NCBI GenBank assembly: GCA_907163375.1
Contig: CAJQUW010007764.1
Coordinates: 62,001-126,000, forward strand
Source of the DNA: Prostheceraeus crozeri
Lineage: Eukaryota; Platyhelminthes; Polycladida; Euryleptidae
Direction: 5' to 3'
DNA: 64,000 bases
This document shows positions 22,319 to 33,398 of the stretch, one piece after another. Both the position numbers and the translations under genes were made by a program. The notes under the pieces are model-generated. The model saw nothing but the letters and a program-made list of their open reading frames with translations, ran no database searches and was not told the origin of the DNA. Numbering within the stretch: the stretch's first letter is position 1; each line of letters starts with the position of its first letter.

Positions 22319-23065
22319 AGGAAAAAGAGGTTCAACTTCGACGGATACAATTGTATTAGCAACACAAAACGTTTCGCTCTGAGAGCTTGGTTCTTCTGCT
22401 GGCAAGCAAATTTGTAATAAAAAATGTGTTGTTTATAAAATTACTTGTAAGCTCTGCCATATGGTGTATGTAGGCGAAACCGGTAGATCGGTTCAAACGA
22501 GAATCAAAGAGCACACGTCTCATAGCAGCAATTTTTCTGCTGTTAAGATGCACTTTAAAGATGTACATTATAAGGATACTATTTGTAGTGACAACATTTT
22601 GTGGGACATCTTGCATGAGAATGTTAAAAACTGTGATAAGAGACGTAATCTCGAGTCGTTGTACATAGCCAAAGTTCCTCCATCTGTACTTATGAATCAT
22701 TGTATAGGTAAAAATGTTGTGTACAAGTGAATTTTACCTTTTCTGTACTTCCATGCCTAACTCCATTGTTTACTAACTTTTTTGTAAATAATTTCATTTA
22801 TCTCTCTACTCTCTAGCTTTGTTCTTAGTACTATCTACCTATCATCTTTTTATCTAACAGTTAGTAAACCATAGAAATAGATTGTTTTCTATGTAGTAAA
22901 CAGTCCTCAATGCTGGTCTTGCAATGCTTCTGTGCAAATGTCAAATCACAAGTGACCAAGCTCTCAGAGCGAAACGTCTTGTGTTGCTAATACAATTGTA
23001 TCCGTCGAAGTTGAACCTCTTTTTCCTTTCATTATCAAACCGGATACGTGGATCCCTACCATAAT
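22319..23065 (+). mobile_element. Truncated Penelope-like element with target duplication
   Basis: A 747-bp insertion flanked by the 15-bp direct repeat GTGTTTAATGTTGAA (22304-22318 and 23066-23080), which is MITE sequence. Inside, a 73-bp block at the left (22319-22391) recurs inverted near the right end (22955-23028), and a GIY-YIG endonuclease frame lies between. Penelope-like elements carry a reverse transcriptase plus a C-terminal GIY-YIG domain, are often 5'-truncated, and may carry inverted terminal blocks. The reverse transcriptase is lost here. Confidence 0.85.
22392..22730 (+). pseudogene. GIY-YIG endonuclease domain of a Penelope-like element
   Basis: The frame runs through QICNKKCVVYKITCKLC, a Cys-rich finger, into HMVYVGETGRSVQTRIKEH and a stop at 22730. 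VVY ... VYVG matches the GIY-YIG pair; the Arg and the EH that follow are the usual catalytic-region residues, and LESLYIA holds the Glu expected later in the domain. CxxC preceding the YVG is characteristic of Penelope-like EN domains. The frame is intact, but upstream reverse transcriptase sequence is absent. Confidence 0.85.
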
Positions 23066-23205
23066 GTGTTTAATGTTGAACTGGCTGCTCATTGTTCGAT
23101 TGCTATGGTATCATGTCAGAAGATTGTGCCCTTTCATTAACGTTACATGTTCCAATGTTTCCTTTCTAGTCAAACAGAAGAAGAGACGACCTGTCTAATT
23201 CCGTC

Positions 23206-23740
23206 GGTAGGACAGTTTCTTTGAAGAGTTGCACACGAGAGGCAATTGATCAGTTAGAGATGCGGCATTTCGACATGAGGATTCACTAGGCTAATAAAGG
23301 CAAGAACTCATGACGTTGATACTAAACAACAAAGATTCGTAAAATCATACAAAAAAGAATTTACCGCGCATTTCGAAGACTGGTCAATCTAACAAAAACT
23401 CTTCTGAATTGAAACAATGGATCCACAGCAGAGAACTTTTCCTATGGATTGTGCACACTGTATGTAAGTTGGGGAAAAGGTTGAGTGAAAGAATGTCATC
23501 TCTCAAAACTCTAAAATCTGGAATGTTGCGCATGAGGCTTGCGCGATTCCACAAAATTCTTCGCCGTCATTACGTGATCTCGAAGGGAAAATTGAAATGC
23601 AATTTGACACAAATCTTTACTTAGCATTTCATGACGCAAATATTTTTCCATCTTCAGCTTCTCCCAATAAATCGGAATAATCCTAAGTCTCATCAAATTA
23701 GTGGATCTATTTCCAAAATTATGTTCTAACAAGGTGCCAC
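23206..23740. other. No gene seen
   Basis: Spacer between two MITE copies; a 71-residue frame at 23409-23624 has no recognised motif. Confidence 0.4.
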
Positions 23741-24312
23741 CTCAGAATTAGACCGGTCGTCTATTCTTCTGTTTCACCAGAAAGGAAGCATCGGAACATG
23801 TAACGTTTATGAAATGGCACAATCTACTGACATACTGATTCAAAACGATGGCACATGCAGGAACTCACTAAGTGGGTAAAAAGAAATTTTCAAAGCCTTG
23901 CAGAGATAGAAAAAATTGTCGTGCGTCGCTTGCGGATTTCCGTGAATTCCTTCAAAATGCTCCGATCGCCACGATTCCTTCAGATTTGCAGAATTCAAAT
24001 CATTGCTCAAATGCTTTCTCGATCATGTTGGGTCCTGCGATCATCATTAAAAAAGTTAGCAGGTGCTCGAAGAATTGATCACAAACTTCTCTGTAGAACT
24101 TGACATCGACTGTGTCTCTTTGCTGTGTGATCCGGTTGATAACAGTCACTGAAACTTCGCACAATTTGGCGCGTTTGATGTAGATCTGGTTGCTCATTGT
24201 TCGATTGCTATGATATTATGTCAGCAGATTGTGACCTTTCATTAACGTTTCATGTTCCAATGCTTCCTTTCTATTCAAAAACAGAAGAAGAGACGACCTG
24301 TCTAATTCTGTG
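23741..24312. mobile_element. CACAG hAT-type MITE, copy b, with duplicated inverted right end
   Basis: The body and right end (24197-24312) match copy a. The left about 95 bp, however, is not the family's left end: it is the right end in reverse (CAGAATTAGACCGGTCGTC ... AATCTACTGACATA). This makes a symmetric element with two right ends. No clear 8-bp duplication. Confidence 0.75.
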
Positions 24313-25981
24313 GTGCGAAGTTTTCAATGACATGGTCAGTTCTTGTCCTATATTTTTCCATAGTGTCGGATTTCTATGTTACTAGAATATCGGAGTCGGA
24401 TATAAAGTGATAGGACCCAAGTCTTCGACCTATAGACCCAACATATGAAACAAACAGATAATTCACCTTTTTTATAACTTATCAGTGACTTGATGTCAAA
24501 TCGCGCCTCGATCAGAAAAAAAGAACAACCGTCAGTACAAAGCTTCTAGTCGAGAAATCCGACGTGAAGTGAAAACAAGAAAATATGAGGCATACCGATT
24601 TATCAGATCTCTCCTTGCCTTATACATAATACGTCCCTATTATTCACTTTTCCACGATGCAAGAAAAAATATATCTCTCCCTCAATTTATAGACGATTTT
24701 TTATTTATCAAAAATTTTGATATTCCTGACTGTTTGCTTAGAATATGGCAGGAATACATTGAGGACCGAAAATCTGATTCGCCAAACAAACAAGCTGGTT
24801 TGAAGAATAGCTCTACCTTGCTAGTGTCTAGTTCTAAACAGAAATCTGCCACTTAACAATTCTCAATATTATATCAATAGATCGACCACTTGATTCACCT
24901 CCGATGTCGATTTGATGCCACAATTTTCCTAGTACATGTTGTCTCCCGATAATATCATGATTAAGTTTGAGAGTATCTAACTACCGAAGTAACATGAACA
25001 GCGCATGACAAATTTTGTTTCAATTTTTGGGAATAATTGTTACAATTTAGGAGCAACCTGCGCAACTTAGCAGGTGATCTTCATGACTTTTTAAGTAACA
25101 ACAAATCAAGTTTGGTAGAGAATTGGAATAAATTTCTTGCATGTAATAATGAAATCCTGGCCTCCAGCTCCTCGTCCCATAAGTTCCTAAATTCACATGT
25201 TCCTTCACGTTAACTCTTCACCATGTCTTGAATATATATTCTTGAATCAGAGGAATAAGAAATTGAAATAGATTATCTGACAAAAAATAAAGTAAAATGT
25301 AATTATTTTGCCAAGTTAATTTCAAAATTGCATTGTAATGGAGTGATACTGTTGCGTTTTGTTTCAACTCTTGCATTTTCTGAAACTGATGCTTGAATTT
25401 GATTCAATTGTTTTCACAAGTAACCTGCCAATTGACAAATCTATCAAATCTCAACAGAAGTAGCCACCACGAGACATGGATCGGACTGTTGCACCTCATT
25501 AGTCGTGGGAAGGTTTGAGGCAGCGACGTTGGAGCTACAGGACGTGCAAGCATACCCTCCAGCCACAAGACCACCACACCATCTGTTGAGAGCGTAAATT
25601 AGCCAGAAAGGCACTGTTTTGATGCAGGCACGTGGAGGGCGGATTGTTTTATGCAACGACTTAATTCTGCATCCGATATTGAGTTCCACCTGTTTCAAGC
25701 AGGCGCTACTCATTACATGTTTTCACCCACTCAATAAAGGGTCGGGTGACAATGAGGTTAGAGGGAATGCTTGCAATCTCCTCTAGCTCCAACGTCGCTG
25801 GTTCATGAATTATCCAACCTCGTTCGGTCAACAGGCCGAAACATGTCTCGTAGTGGCTACATCTTTCGGCCTGTTGACCGAAGAAGAGGACACGTACCGA
25901 AATGGATAGCGCGAGGAGAATTTGCGAGGCTTCGTTCAAAGGAAACATCGGACAGCAGCGTGCCTCAACACCGGCAGATGT
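24313..25981. other. No assured gene
   Basis: A 95-residue frame at 24569-24856 (plus) and frames at 25444-26074 (minus) are open, but no domain is recognised. At 25829-25884 TCGGTCAACAGGCCGAAA and its complement form a hairpin of about 16 bp stem. AT-rich otherwise. Confidence 0.4.
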
Positions 25982-25995
25982 GTAAACTGACACTT

Positions 25996-26155
25996 TGAAT
26001 ATGTGGAGAGGAGGATAGCTTTTTTTGGTGATAAGCTGAATATCAAAAAAGTTCAAATTCCAAAAGAGTGCCAAATGAGAGCACTCTTTTGGAATTTGAA
26101 CTTTTTTGGTATTCAGCTTACCACCAAAAAAGCTATCCTCCTCTCTACATATTCA
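25996..26155. repeat. 160-bp near-perfect hairpin
   Basis: Arms of about 75 bp pair almost completely around a loop of about 10 bases (CCAAATGAGA). The 14-mer GTAAACTGACACTT lies directly before the hairpin (25982-25995) and again 30 bp after it (26186-26199), suggesting insertion with a target duplication, or excision of a longer element. Probably a MITE; the fold would also resemble a long dsRNA. Confidence 0.75.
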
Positions 26156-26199
26156 GAATGATCAATAACGGAGAATTTTTTCATCGTAAACTGACACTT

Positions 26200-27045
26200 A
26201 GGAACCGTCTGTCTAATTGCTTCTCTATCATATAGATCAACGTCCACAACAGCTTTTTACTCAGAGTGCGAGAGGCTTTAGAAATAAAGTCACGTGACCC
26301 AGTTTTGCGACGGCAGAAGGATCGTGTATTCGCTTTTCAACATTGTATATGGATCAGTACACAACTGAACGAGAAGCTCCGCAAGCTCTCATGTGACTTT
26401 CTTTTTTTCCAGAAACATACATACATCAACAACTTGCGGTGTTTTTATTTACAAAATCATAAAAGTGAGCAATCCACGATTCGATTGATTCAAAAAGTGT
26501 AATTTAGGTCTGACAGCTGCTGATATCGTGCTACTCATAAATTCAACAATAGTAGTAACCATTGACAATTCAAAAATGCGTCTTGTAGCGTCCTCCTGTG
26601 CAATGGGAACCTGCTTATTTGACACATGTGCCCCGGTGACCATGGTGCGATTACCTCATTATCGTATGCATGTGTATTTGTGATTCTTTTCCGCCCGTCT
26701 CGATTTTCTATTCAACAACAGCTGTTTTTTGAGTATGAGTGCATTTAAAAGTCATATTTCATCCACTTCTGATAATTCATTTCCAGCTGGTGAAAACGTC
26801 TCTCGATGGCTCATCTTTGATATAATTTTTCTAAACATGCAGCAGACAATCAGTCCGATATCAAAATGATGCATGTTATGCAAACAATTATAACTAGATA
26901 ACATTTCATAATTTGGTCACTTGATTATAATTAATTGATTAAAACTTATTATCATAGAAATTGGACATTATAACCGTATTACTAATAGTGGATTCACCAA
27001 CCGACTACAGAGTTGATCATAGAAATAATTTATCTAAATTTACCG
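26200..27045. other. No gene seen
   Basis: AT-rich spacer without a supported frame or repeat. Confidence 0.4.
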
Positions 27046-27049
27046 CTCA

Positions 27050-28110
27050 TAACCCTTTAAGCACACAAACATGCAGTGTAAACAGTCTGCAGAGAACAAA
27101 GACATGCCTTCGCTAAATGTTTTGTTTTGAACTTTCGTTTACCTTGCATGGTATTTGCGCACTTAAACGGTAACGATGATAAATGTTGAAGAAGTTTGAA
27201 AGGGAGCTATTGAACTTATTTGAGTAAAACTTACATCGCAAGGATTCTGAAGATACCGAACATGAACCGAACATTTTGATGAAAGAGCGAGAACATGCTA
27301 TTTTCAGTCAAAAAATCATAATTTCATAATAGCTTCACGAGCTTTTTCATCAAAAATGTTCATGCATGGTATCTTCAGAAGCCTTGTAATTTAAGCAGTG
27401 CGAGCACGCACTTAAGTATTATTCAAGTAAGTTCAATAGTCTTTTTCCAAACTTCTTCAACAATTTTTTTCATTGCGGTTAAGTACACAAACAAGGAAAG
27501 TAAACAATTTGCAGCAGCTGTGACAGAACAAAGACATTCCTTCGCTGATTGTTTTGTTTTGAACCTTCGCTCACCTTACTTCAGCGGTAAAGAGAAAAAC
27601 TATTAAAGAAGTTTGAAAAAGAACTACATGTATTGAACTTAAAGCTTACATATTCACTTTCTTTACATCGCAAGGATTCTGAAGATGCAAGACATGAAGA
27701 TATTTTATGAAAAAGTAAGAATGCAACATTTTCAGTCAAAAGAGTCAGGATATTGTGGATAACTTGACGATGTCACTAATTTCTATTAGCTCACCGATTT
27801 TGATGACCAGCATATCAAAAGAGAGTTCAGGAAATGCTCGTTCTCCCCGTGCCTGATTAATTATCGTACTCACATGCTTTCTTATTGATAAATTGTGATT
27901 TGTAAATTGACCAATTTACATATTTTGAGCTCTGCTCAGTAAATGCAGCAACGGATCCACGTCTACCGTGGCTCATTTGAAAGCTGAGAATACAAGCTCT
28001 CGAATGATATTTGGCACGCTGATGTGCGACGGTGAGACACGTTTGTAAGGCATGAGAATCGATTTAATTCAGGAAAATTTCGGTTGTCCGTCTTTTATGA
28101 TCAGCTGAAC
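27050..28110. repeat. Interspersed repeat R3, rearranged cluster
   Basis: Three pieces of R3: a forward piece at about 27050-27340, an inverted piece at about 27345-27475, and a longer forward piece at about 27480-28110. The last matches copy A (2024-2695) over its full length, for example CTCACATGCTTTCTTATTGA. The first two form an inverted repeat around TTCACGAGC. Confidence 0.65.
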
Positions 28111-28175
28111 AGAAGCGAGAATCGGATTTCTATGGCTCTTTATATTCTCAGCTGCATTTGTTCGAACATGGTTGT

Positions 28176-28220
28176 ATATCCATCCAATGCCTGTTGGTTC
28201 ATAATGCATTGGATGGATAT
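28176..28220. repeat. Small hairpin, 15-bp perfect stem
   Basis: ATATCCATCCAATGC (28176-28190) and its exact complement (28206-28220) around a 15-base loop. Too short for a typical microRNA precursor; function unknown. Confidence 0.55.
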
Positions 28221-28608
28221 GACAAAGTTGCGTTCTTTCACGCCGACATGCTCGCTGAACCAACCGAACTCTGTTGTTTAGAATGCTCCAGCCAGACACT
28301 GAGTGGTTGTGGCAACCGTGCTGCGGTAGAACGAACCAAATAACCGTGATGATGAAGTAAATTTCGAAGTTTTGGTTAGGTTGAACATACTTTAATTAAG
28401 TCATTGCCCTTCAAGTGAACCAGAATCAAGCTATCTTTTCTTCAATCCGGCTAACGCTAACAGCATCTATTTATAGAATGATGTTATTGTTCGATTTCTA
28501 TGGTTCTAACGGCTCTATTAAGAGAACCGGATTATGATGAATGAAATAGATCGTGGTGAACAAAGATGTGGTTGGTTGAAAGAAACCTAATGTGGTTAGA
28601 AGACAACA
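28221..28608. other. No gene seen
   Basis: Spacer. GATTTCTATGGTTCT at 28494-28508 resembles the right end of the CATAGAAAT MITE family, but no left end is found. Confidence 0.4.
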
Positions 28609-28616
28609 GTCGTTAA

Positions 28617-30992
28617 CACAGAATTAGATTGTTTAAGCTTCTCACTTCAAAACGTTTAAGCTGAACTGATTCAAAACGATGGCACATGCAGGAACTTGCT
28701 AAGTGGGCAAAAAGAAATTCTTAATGCCTTGCAGAGATAGAAAAAGAGTGGTGTGTTGCTTGATGATTGCTGTGAATTCCTTCAAAATGCTCCGATCGTC
28801 ACGATTCCTTCAGATTCGAATAACTCAGGTCATTGCGCAAAAGTTTTCTCTATAATGTTGATCCTTCCGATCATTATCAAAAAGGATAGCAGGCGCTCTA
28901 AAAAGCGCTTGCAAACTTCTCTGTAGAGCTTGACATCGGCTGTGCCTCTGCTGTGTGATCGGGTTGATAACAGTCATTGTAAATTCGTGCCATTTGGCGT
29001 GTTTAATGTTGAACTGGCTGCTAATTGTTCGATTGCTATGATATTATGTCAGCAGATTGTGCCATTTCATTAGCGTTACATGTTCCAATGTTTCCTTTCT
29101 AGTCAAACAGCAGAAGAAATGACTGCTTGTCAGTGGCGACGCCAGCCGTCTGTTTTCGGCAGGGCCAAGGCAGAGCCAAATAGATTCGTGGCAGGGCCGC
29201 ATAAATGTATGCCAAGGTCATTCCAAACAATGTTGAAAAGTACATTTTTGGGGTCCCTACAGATATAATGAGAACAGTAAGTCACCAAGAGGCCTGTATT
29301 ATGTAGCCCTATCACTATGCGAAACGGTAGTAGCAAAATTTACTGATGCTTAGCCAATTATGCCAATTCGTGCTTATATTCTGATGACATGAGGCAGATT
29401 TCTACTTCTATAAGCGGCGTCCTATAATTCATATCCCGCAATCCTCACCATCATTTACATATGATAAATACGGAGATAAGCCAACCTCGTATTATGTATA
29501 GGTTCCTTATTTAGAGGATTATTTTTTTCTTTGAGGCAATTATTCATTAAACCATTTGAAGAAAAACAAAAAAGTACAATAAATTCTTTTAATAGCAGTA
29601 TCTTGTGAAAGAAAAAGTCATGAAAATCTGAAACTAATCGCTCCAGATAAACGGGAAAAAAATCACAAAGCGTATGGTAAAACAGCAGGATATATCGTAC
29701 AATCAGATAAAACAAGATTGTGTGTACGCGTATTAAATCTCAAATACCCTAAAAAAACAAAAATGGTAGACCGAATTGGGAGAAAATAATTACCCCCAAA
29801 AAATTGTATACCGGATTGGGAGACAATAACATGAGGTGGGCATCCCTCTGTTTCATGAATATCTTTTGCCTGAGAACTGAAGAGATACACTCATGCAATT
29901 TAATACTCATGACACGTTCATGCTCATTTATAATGATCAGTTTCTGGGGAACTCAACGAGTTTGTTAAGATATGATACACTAAGATGTGCATGAATTCAG
30001 AGGGATGCTTGAGAAATACAAAGAAGGTATAAATCCTCTTTAGCTGCCACGCAAGCAATCAATAATTGCGTCAACTCTACTGTAAATGTCTTTGTAAAAG
30101 ATACTTGTATAAAAAAATTAATGAAGCATAATGCGACAGTTTGGATATAGTGAACCGAATTGGTCAACAACAATGTCAAGATCGATCATTTTCGCTCTCG
30201 ATTTGTGAGCAGCAATAATTATGATGTCGGACAACCTTTCAGTTGACATGGCCTATTATCTTACAACTTAAAAATCTAAAGGATAGACCCTATGCGTCAA
30301 TGATACGACCTTTTAAAAAGGTTGCTCTAACATAATGCGTATTTCGCAATACTATTAACTACTACTGTAAAATTGGAAATACTTCCTTGATTCTGAAATC
30401 TGGTCAATCTGGACGTCCGCATGAAATCCGGACTGTCGGCAGCCCTGTGCCAAAAAATGAAATAAATAAGATTTTGGCCGTATTGGCCCTCCGATAAATA
30501 TAGCGTATTAATTGTCCTAATTTTCCTTAAAATTGTAATTACGAATTCAGTTTATAGTTATAGAGTTTATTTTATTTGCATAAATTAGGTATTGGTGAAT
30601 GATTAGCCTAATAAGAGTGCAAGATGATAAGAGTGTAAAACAATTTGAAAAAAATATCACAGCTGATCGTCAAGGTCATGGACATCCAATTTAGATTGTC
30701 CGTTTTTAAACAAACCGATAAAAATAATTGGTTTGTCAATGGAGAGAGAACAGCCGTCGTTACAACAAATACGTGTCAAATATTTCATCTGTATTCTCTG
30801 CAAAACAACCATACCAAATAAGAATAATACAAAAAAATGAATAAAATATTGCTACACTGTTAATTTACGAAATGTTCAAAATTCTCTCAAAAAGTTGGCA
30901 GGGCCACAGGCAGGGCCAGATGAAATTTGGCAGGGCCGCGGCCCTGCCTGGCCCGCCCCTGCCGTCGCCCCTGCTACTTGTCTAATTCTTTG
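28617..30992 (+). mobile_element. CACAG hAT-type MITE, copy c, split by a larger hAT element
   Basis: Ends CACAGAATTAGATTG and TCTAATTCTTTG are flanked by 8-bp direct repeats with one mismatch: GTCGTTAA (28609-28616) and GTTGTTAA (30993-31000). Removing the insert at 29131-30973 leaves a copy of about 530 bp. The 8-bp duplication is the hallmark of hAT transposition. Confidence 0.85.
29131..30973. mobile_element. Non-autonomous hAT element, 1843 bp
   Basis: Ends CAGTGGCGACG and CGTCGCCCCTG form the CAGNGGCG-type inverted repeat of hAT elements, flanked by CTGCTTGT (29123-29130) and CTACTTGT (30974-30981), an 8-bp duplication with one mismatch. Both subterminal regions are rich in GGCAGGGCC (29158-29200 and 30897-30960), in contrast to the very AT-rich interior; such clusters are usual transposase-binding sites. 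I see no transposase; the internal frames (29455-29890, minus) show no hAT dimerisation motif. Confidence 0.85.
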
Positions 30993-31000
30993 GTTGTTAA

Positions 31001-31765
31001 TTAGATTGTGGCTCTGTTGACCAAAATTTCACATAGTCTGATTTAACGGAACTTTGACTTATTATCTATGCATGTAAAGTATCTTCATTCGGTCTCATGC
31101 CTTCACTGCTTTTCAAATGATTAATTGTCTGTGAAATTTGGAAATTCCATAAGTGTCTTTGAAATGTAAAGTGATGGGGTCTGAAATCATCAGACATTGT
31201 ATTTTTCACGTGGCGTTACTAAAAGCAGTTTAAAAACAAAAATATAGAGGCAAGGTGCATGTCTTTTTCAAACTTTGTCTTGTACAAAACGCAAAATGAC
31301 TCTGATTCCTATATTCTGTTAGAAAACAGATGTGATATACGGCTAATTGACAGGAAAGTGTAGTTGTTAAATACATCCAACCAAGTGATAATGGAGCTCT
31401 GTAGGCTGAACAATTGATTTTTCATGTAGTCTCTGGGAAATCGCTTCTATCCACTCAGGAAAGTACTTAAAGAATTCCCAACTAGCTGACACAGACTGTG
31501 CAAGCATCACCCATGCACAGGAAGTTTACCATTCACCAAAATGTTTGAATTACAGCGCACCATGCCTGTCAGACCGTATTTATTTTTAATGGAACAAATA
31601 TTGGCTATATTTGCCATTCGTTGTAGATACCATGAGAGTTGTGCTCATAATGATGTTTGCATGGAAGTTTATTTGCATACAGTGGTTGACATGAAAGTAT
31701 GGAACGTTCATAAAATTTCTAAAATATTCTAATATAGGGCGCAGCTTTCTCTTATAAAATAGACG
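31001..31765. other. No gene seen
   Basis: AT-rich. It may contain decayed upstream parts of the LINE that begins to be readable at about 31770. Confidence 0.4.
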
Positions 31766-31769
31766 AAGA

Positions 31770-32463
31770 AACGAAATGTACCGAAATGGGCTGATGATGT
31801 AAATTTGTCTGTGAATCGTTTAAAGTCCAAGTGTATTTTTCTCAACAAGTCTGTAAATTGCGAACCTATTCCTTTGCCGCAAATTGAGTTTTTTTTAATT
31901 CACATAAGATTTTGGGAATAACGTGGTCTAGTAACGTAACATGGAGTGAGCATTTTGACAATGTAGCACGTATTTTCATACAGAGAACGTATTGTTTGAG
32001 GGTGCTAAAAACTTGTCTACCTAAGAAATAACTTTTATGTGTGTACAAGAGCTTGCTTAGACCTCTTCTGGAATATTGTGCTCCATTGTTCGTCTGTTTG
32101 CCCATGACATTGACTGCACAAAGACGTGCCCACCGTATCATCTGTGGCAAAGATTGCGGGAAGACTGCCTTGAAATGCTGGATGTTAGACGAAAGAACAT
32201 TGCCTCATCGCTGTTTGAAAAGTCTGAAGACCCATCACATTGTTTGTGCCAGTTCTTACCACGTCAAAGTGACCGCTCTGAGCATCTTATTGTCCCTTAA
32301 ATCAGAACAACTCGACGACAATCTTCTTTCTTTGTTTATATGAACTTTGATCTTCACGATACGTGTTAAATAGCTTGCTTCTATTTGCTTCCATGACTGT
32401 AACTTTGTAAGTGTAACTTGATTTTCATTTGATTTAAATATACTGTACAATTATGAATGAATG
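31770..32463 (+). pseudogene. Non-LTR reverse transcriptase 3' end, frameshifted
   Basis: Readable in pieces: WADDVNLSVNRLKSKCIFLN, then LGITWSSNVTWSEHFDNVAR and LRVLKTCLPKK, then VYKSLLRPLLEYCAPLFV, QRRAHRIICG, and after a frame change CLEMLDVRRKNIASSLFEKS and FLPRQSDRSEHLIVP. This is the thumb and C-terminal region of a CR1/L2/Jockey-like reverse transcriptase. At least two frameshifts or stops break it. The 3' untranslated region ends in ATGAATGAATGAA at about 32450, a typical LINE tail. No activity is possible. Confidence 0.85.
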
Positions 32464-32796
32464 AAATCTTTCGAAATTAGATGAAATATGAATTGTAGTA
32501 CCAAGGATATTATATCATGCTATGAAGTGTGGGTATTGCGGTGAGGTTTATTTAGGGCAAGCAGATATTTTTCGGTCTACACCATTTCCACTTTAATTAC
32601 AGAACTCTGCAGTTATATTCAAGAATCCAGCAGATTTATTTCAGCATTTCAAGTTTATATTTCAGATTGAAGCATTTATATTTTTGACAACAGCATTTTA
32701 ATTTCAGAGAATTTTTGTGCGTGTGTTTAAATCATTTGTATTTGAGAATGCAACACTTATATTTCAGACTTTGTCATTTCTAATTCAGAAATAGAC

Positions 32797-33132
32797 TTTA
32801 TATTTCAGAAATGATCATTTATAGTTCATTTTTAGTCATTTATATTTCAGAATTCCAGAAAAGACGATATATATTTAAGAAAGTGTCATTTATATTTCAG
32901 ATTTGCAGTTTATATTTCAGAAATGATCATTTATAATTCACTTTTAGTCATTTATACTTCAGAATTCCAGAAAAGACGATATATATTTAAGAAAGTGTCA
33001 TTTATATTTCAGATTTGCAGTTTATATTTCAGAAATGATCATTTATAATTCACTTTTAGTCATTTATACTTCAGAATTCCAGAAAAGACGATATATATTT
33101 AAGAAAGTGTCATTTATATTTCAGATTTGCAG
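32797..33132 (+). repeat. Higher-order tandem repeat, 3 x 112 bp
   Basis: Units start at 32797, 32909 and 33021 with TTTATATTTCAGAAATGATC. Units two and three are identical; the first has a few differences. Each 112-bp unit contains about five of the 20-22-bp monomers. Confidence 0.9.
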
Positions 33133-33398
33133 TTTATATTTCAGAACCGGTCATTTCAATTTGAGATATCTGCACCTATAATTCAGACGCTAGAAGTAAT
33201 TCAGAATACGTCATTTATATTTCAGAAATCCCCATTTCACTTTCAGAATTGGTCACTTGCAATCCAGATGTCAAGTTTTAATTTCAGAAACGGTAAAATA
33301 TATTTCAGAATGCATCAATTAAATTTGAGAATGTCGAATTCTTCAGAATTTGTTTCTTTAAATCAGAAGTGGCATTTTCAATAAAATAGAAGCTTCTA

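Larger units (their letters stand above)
21922..23205 (+). mobile_element. CACAG hAT-type MITE, copy a, split by a Penelope-like element
   Basis: Left end CACAGAATTTGATTG, right end CTGTCTAATTCCGTCG. Without the 747-bp insert at 22319-23065 it is about 520 bp and matches copies at 23741, 28617, 37174 and 58798 (CACGATTCCTTCAGATT, AACTTCTCTGTAGAACTTGA, TGATCCGGTTGATAACAGTC). No transposase is encoded. Copies c and d show 8-bp target duplications, which points to hAT-type mobilisation. Confidence 0.8.

Noticed and set aside
22871-22894. Short CATAGAAAT-type MITE inside the Penelope-like element
   Set aside because: Only 24 bp with self-complementary ends; likely a chance match to the hAT ends.
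24569-24856. 95-residue plus-strand frame
   Set aside because: No recognisable motif and AT-rich composition like the surroundings.
25444-26074. Two adjoining minus-strand frames of 89 and 122 residues
   Set aside because: The second runs into the 160-bp hairpin; neither shows a domain.
28176-28220. microRNA precursor
   Set aside because: A 15-bp stem is too short and no extended pairing flanks it.
32797-33132. CRISPR array
   Set aside because: The units lack unique spacers, repeat in a higher-order way and lie in an animal genome; it is a tandem repeat within a foldback element.
33127-33384. Repetitive frames in both foldback arms, 66 residues shared
   Set aside because: They are translations of the ~21-bp tandem repeat, not a conserved protein; the repetition of FQN/FRN follows from TTTCAGAA units.
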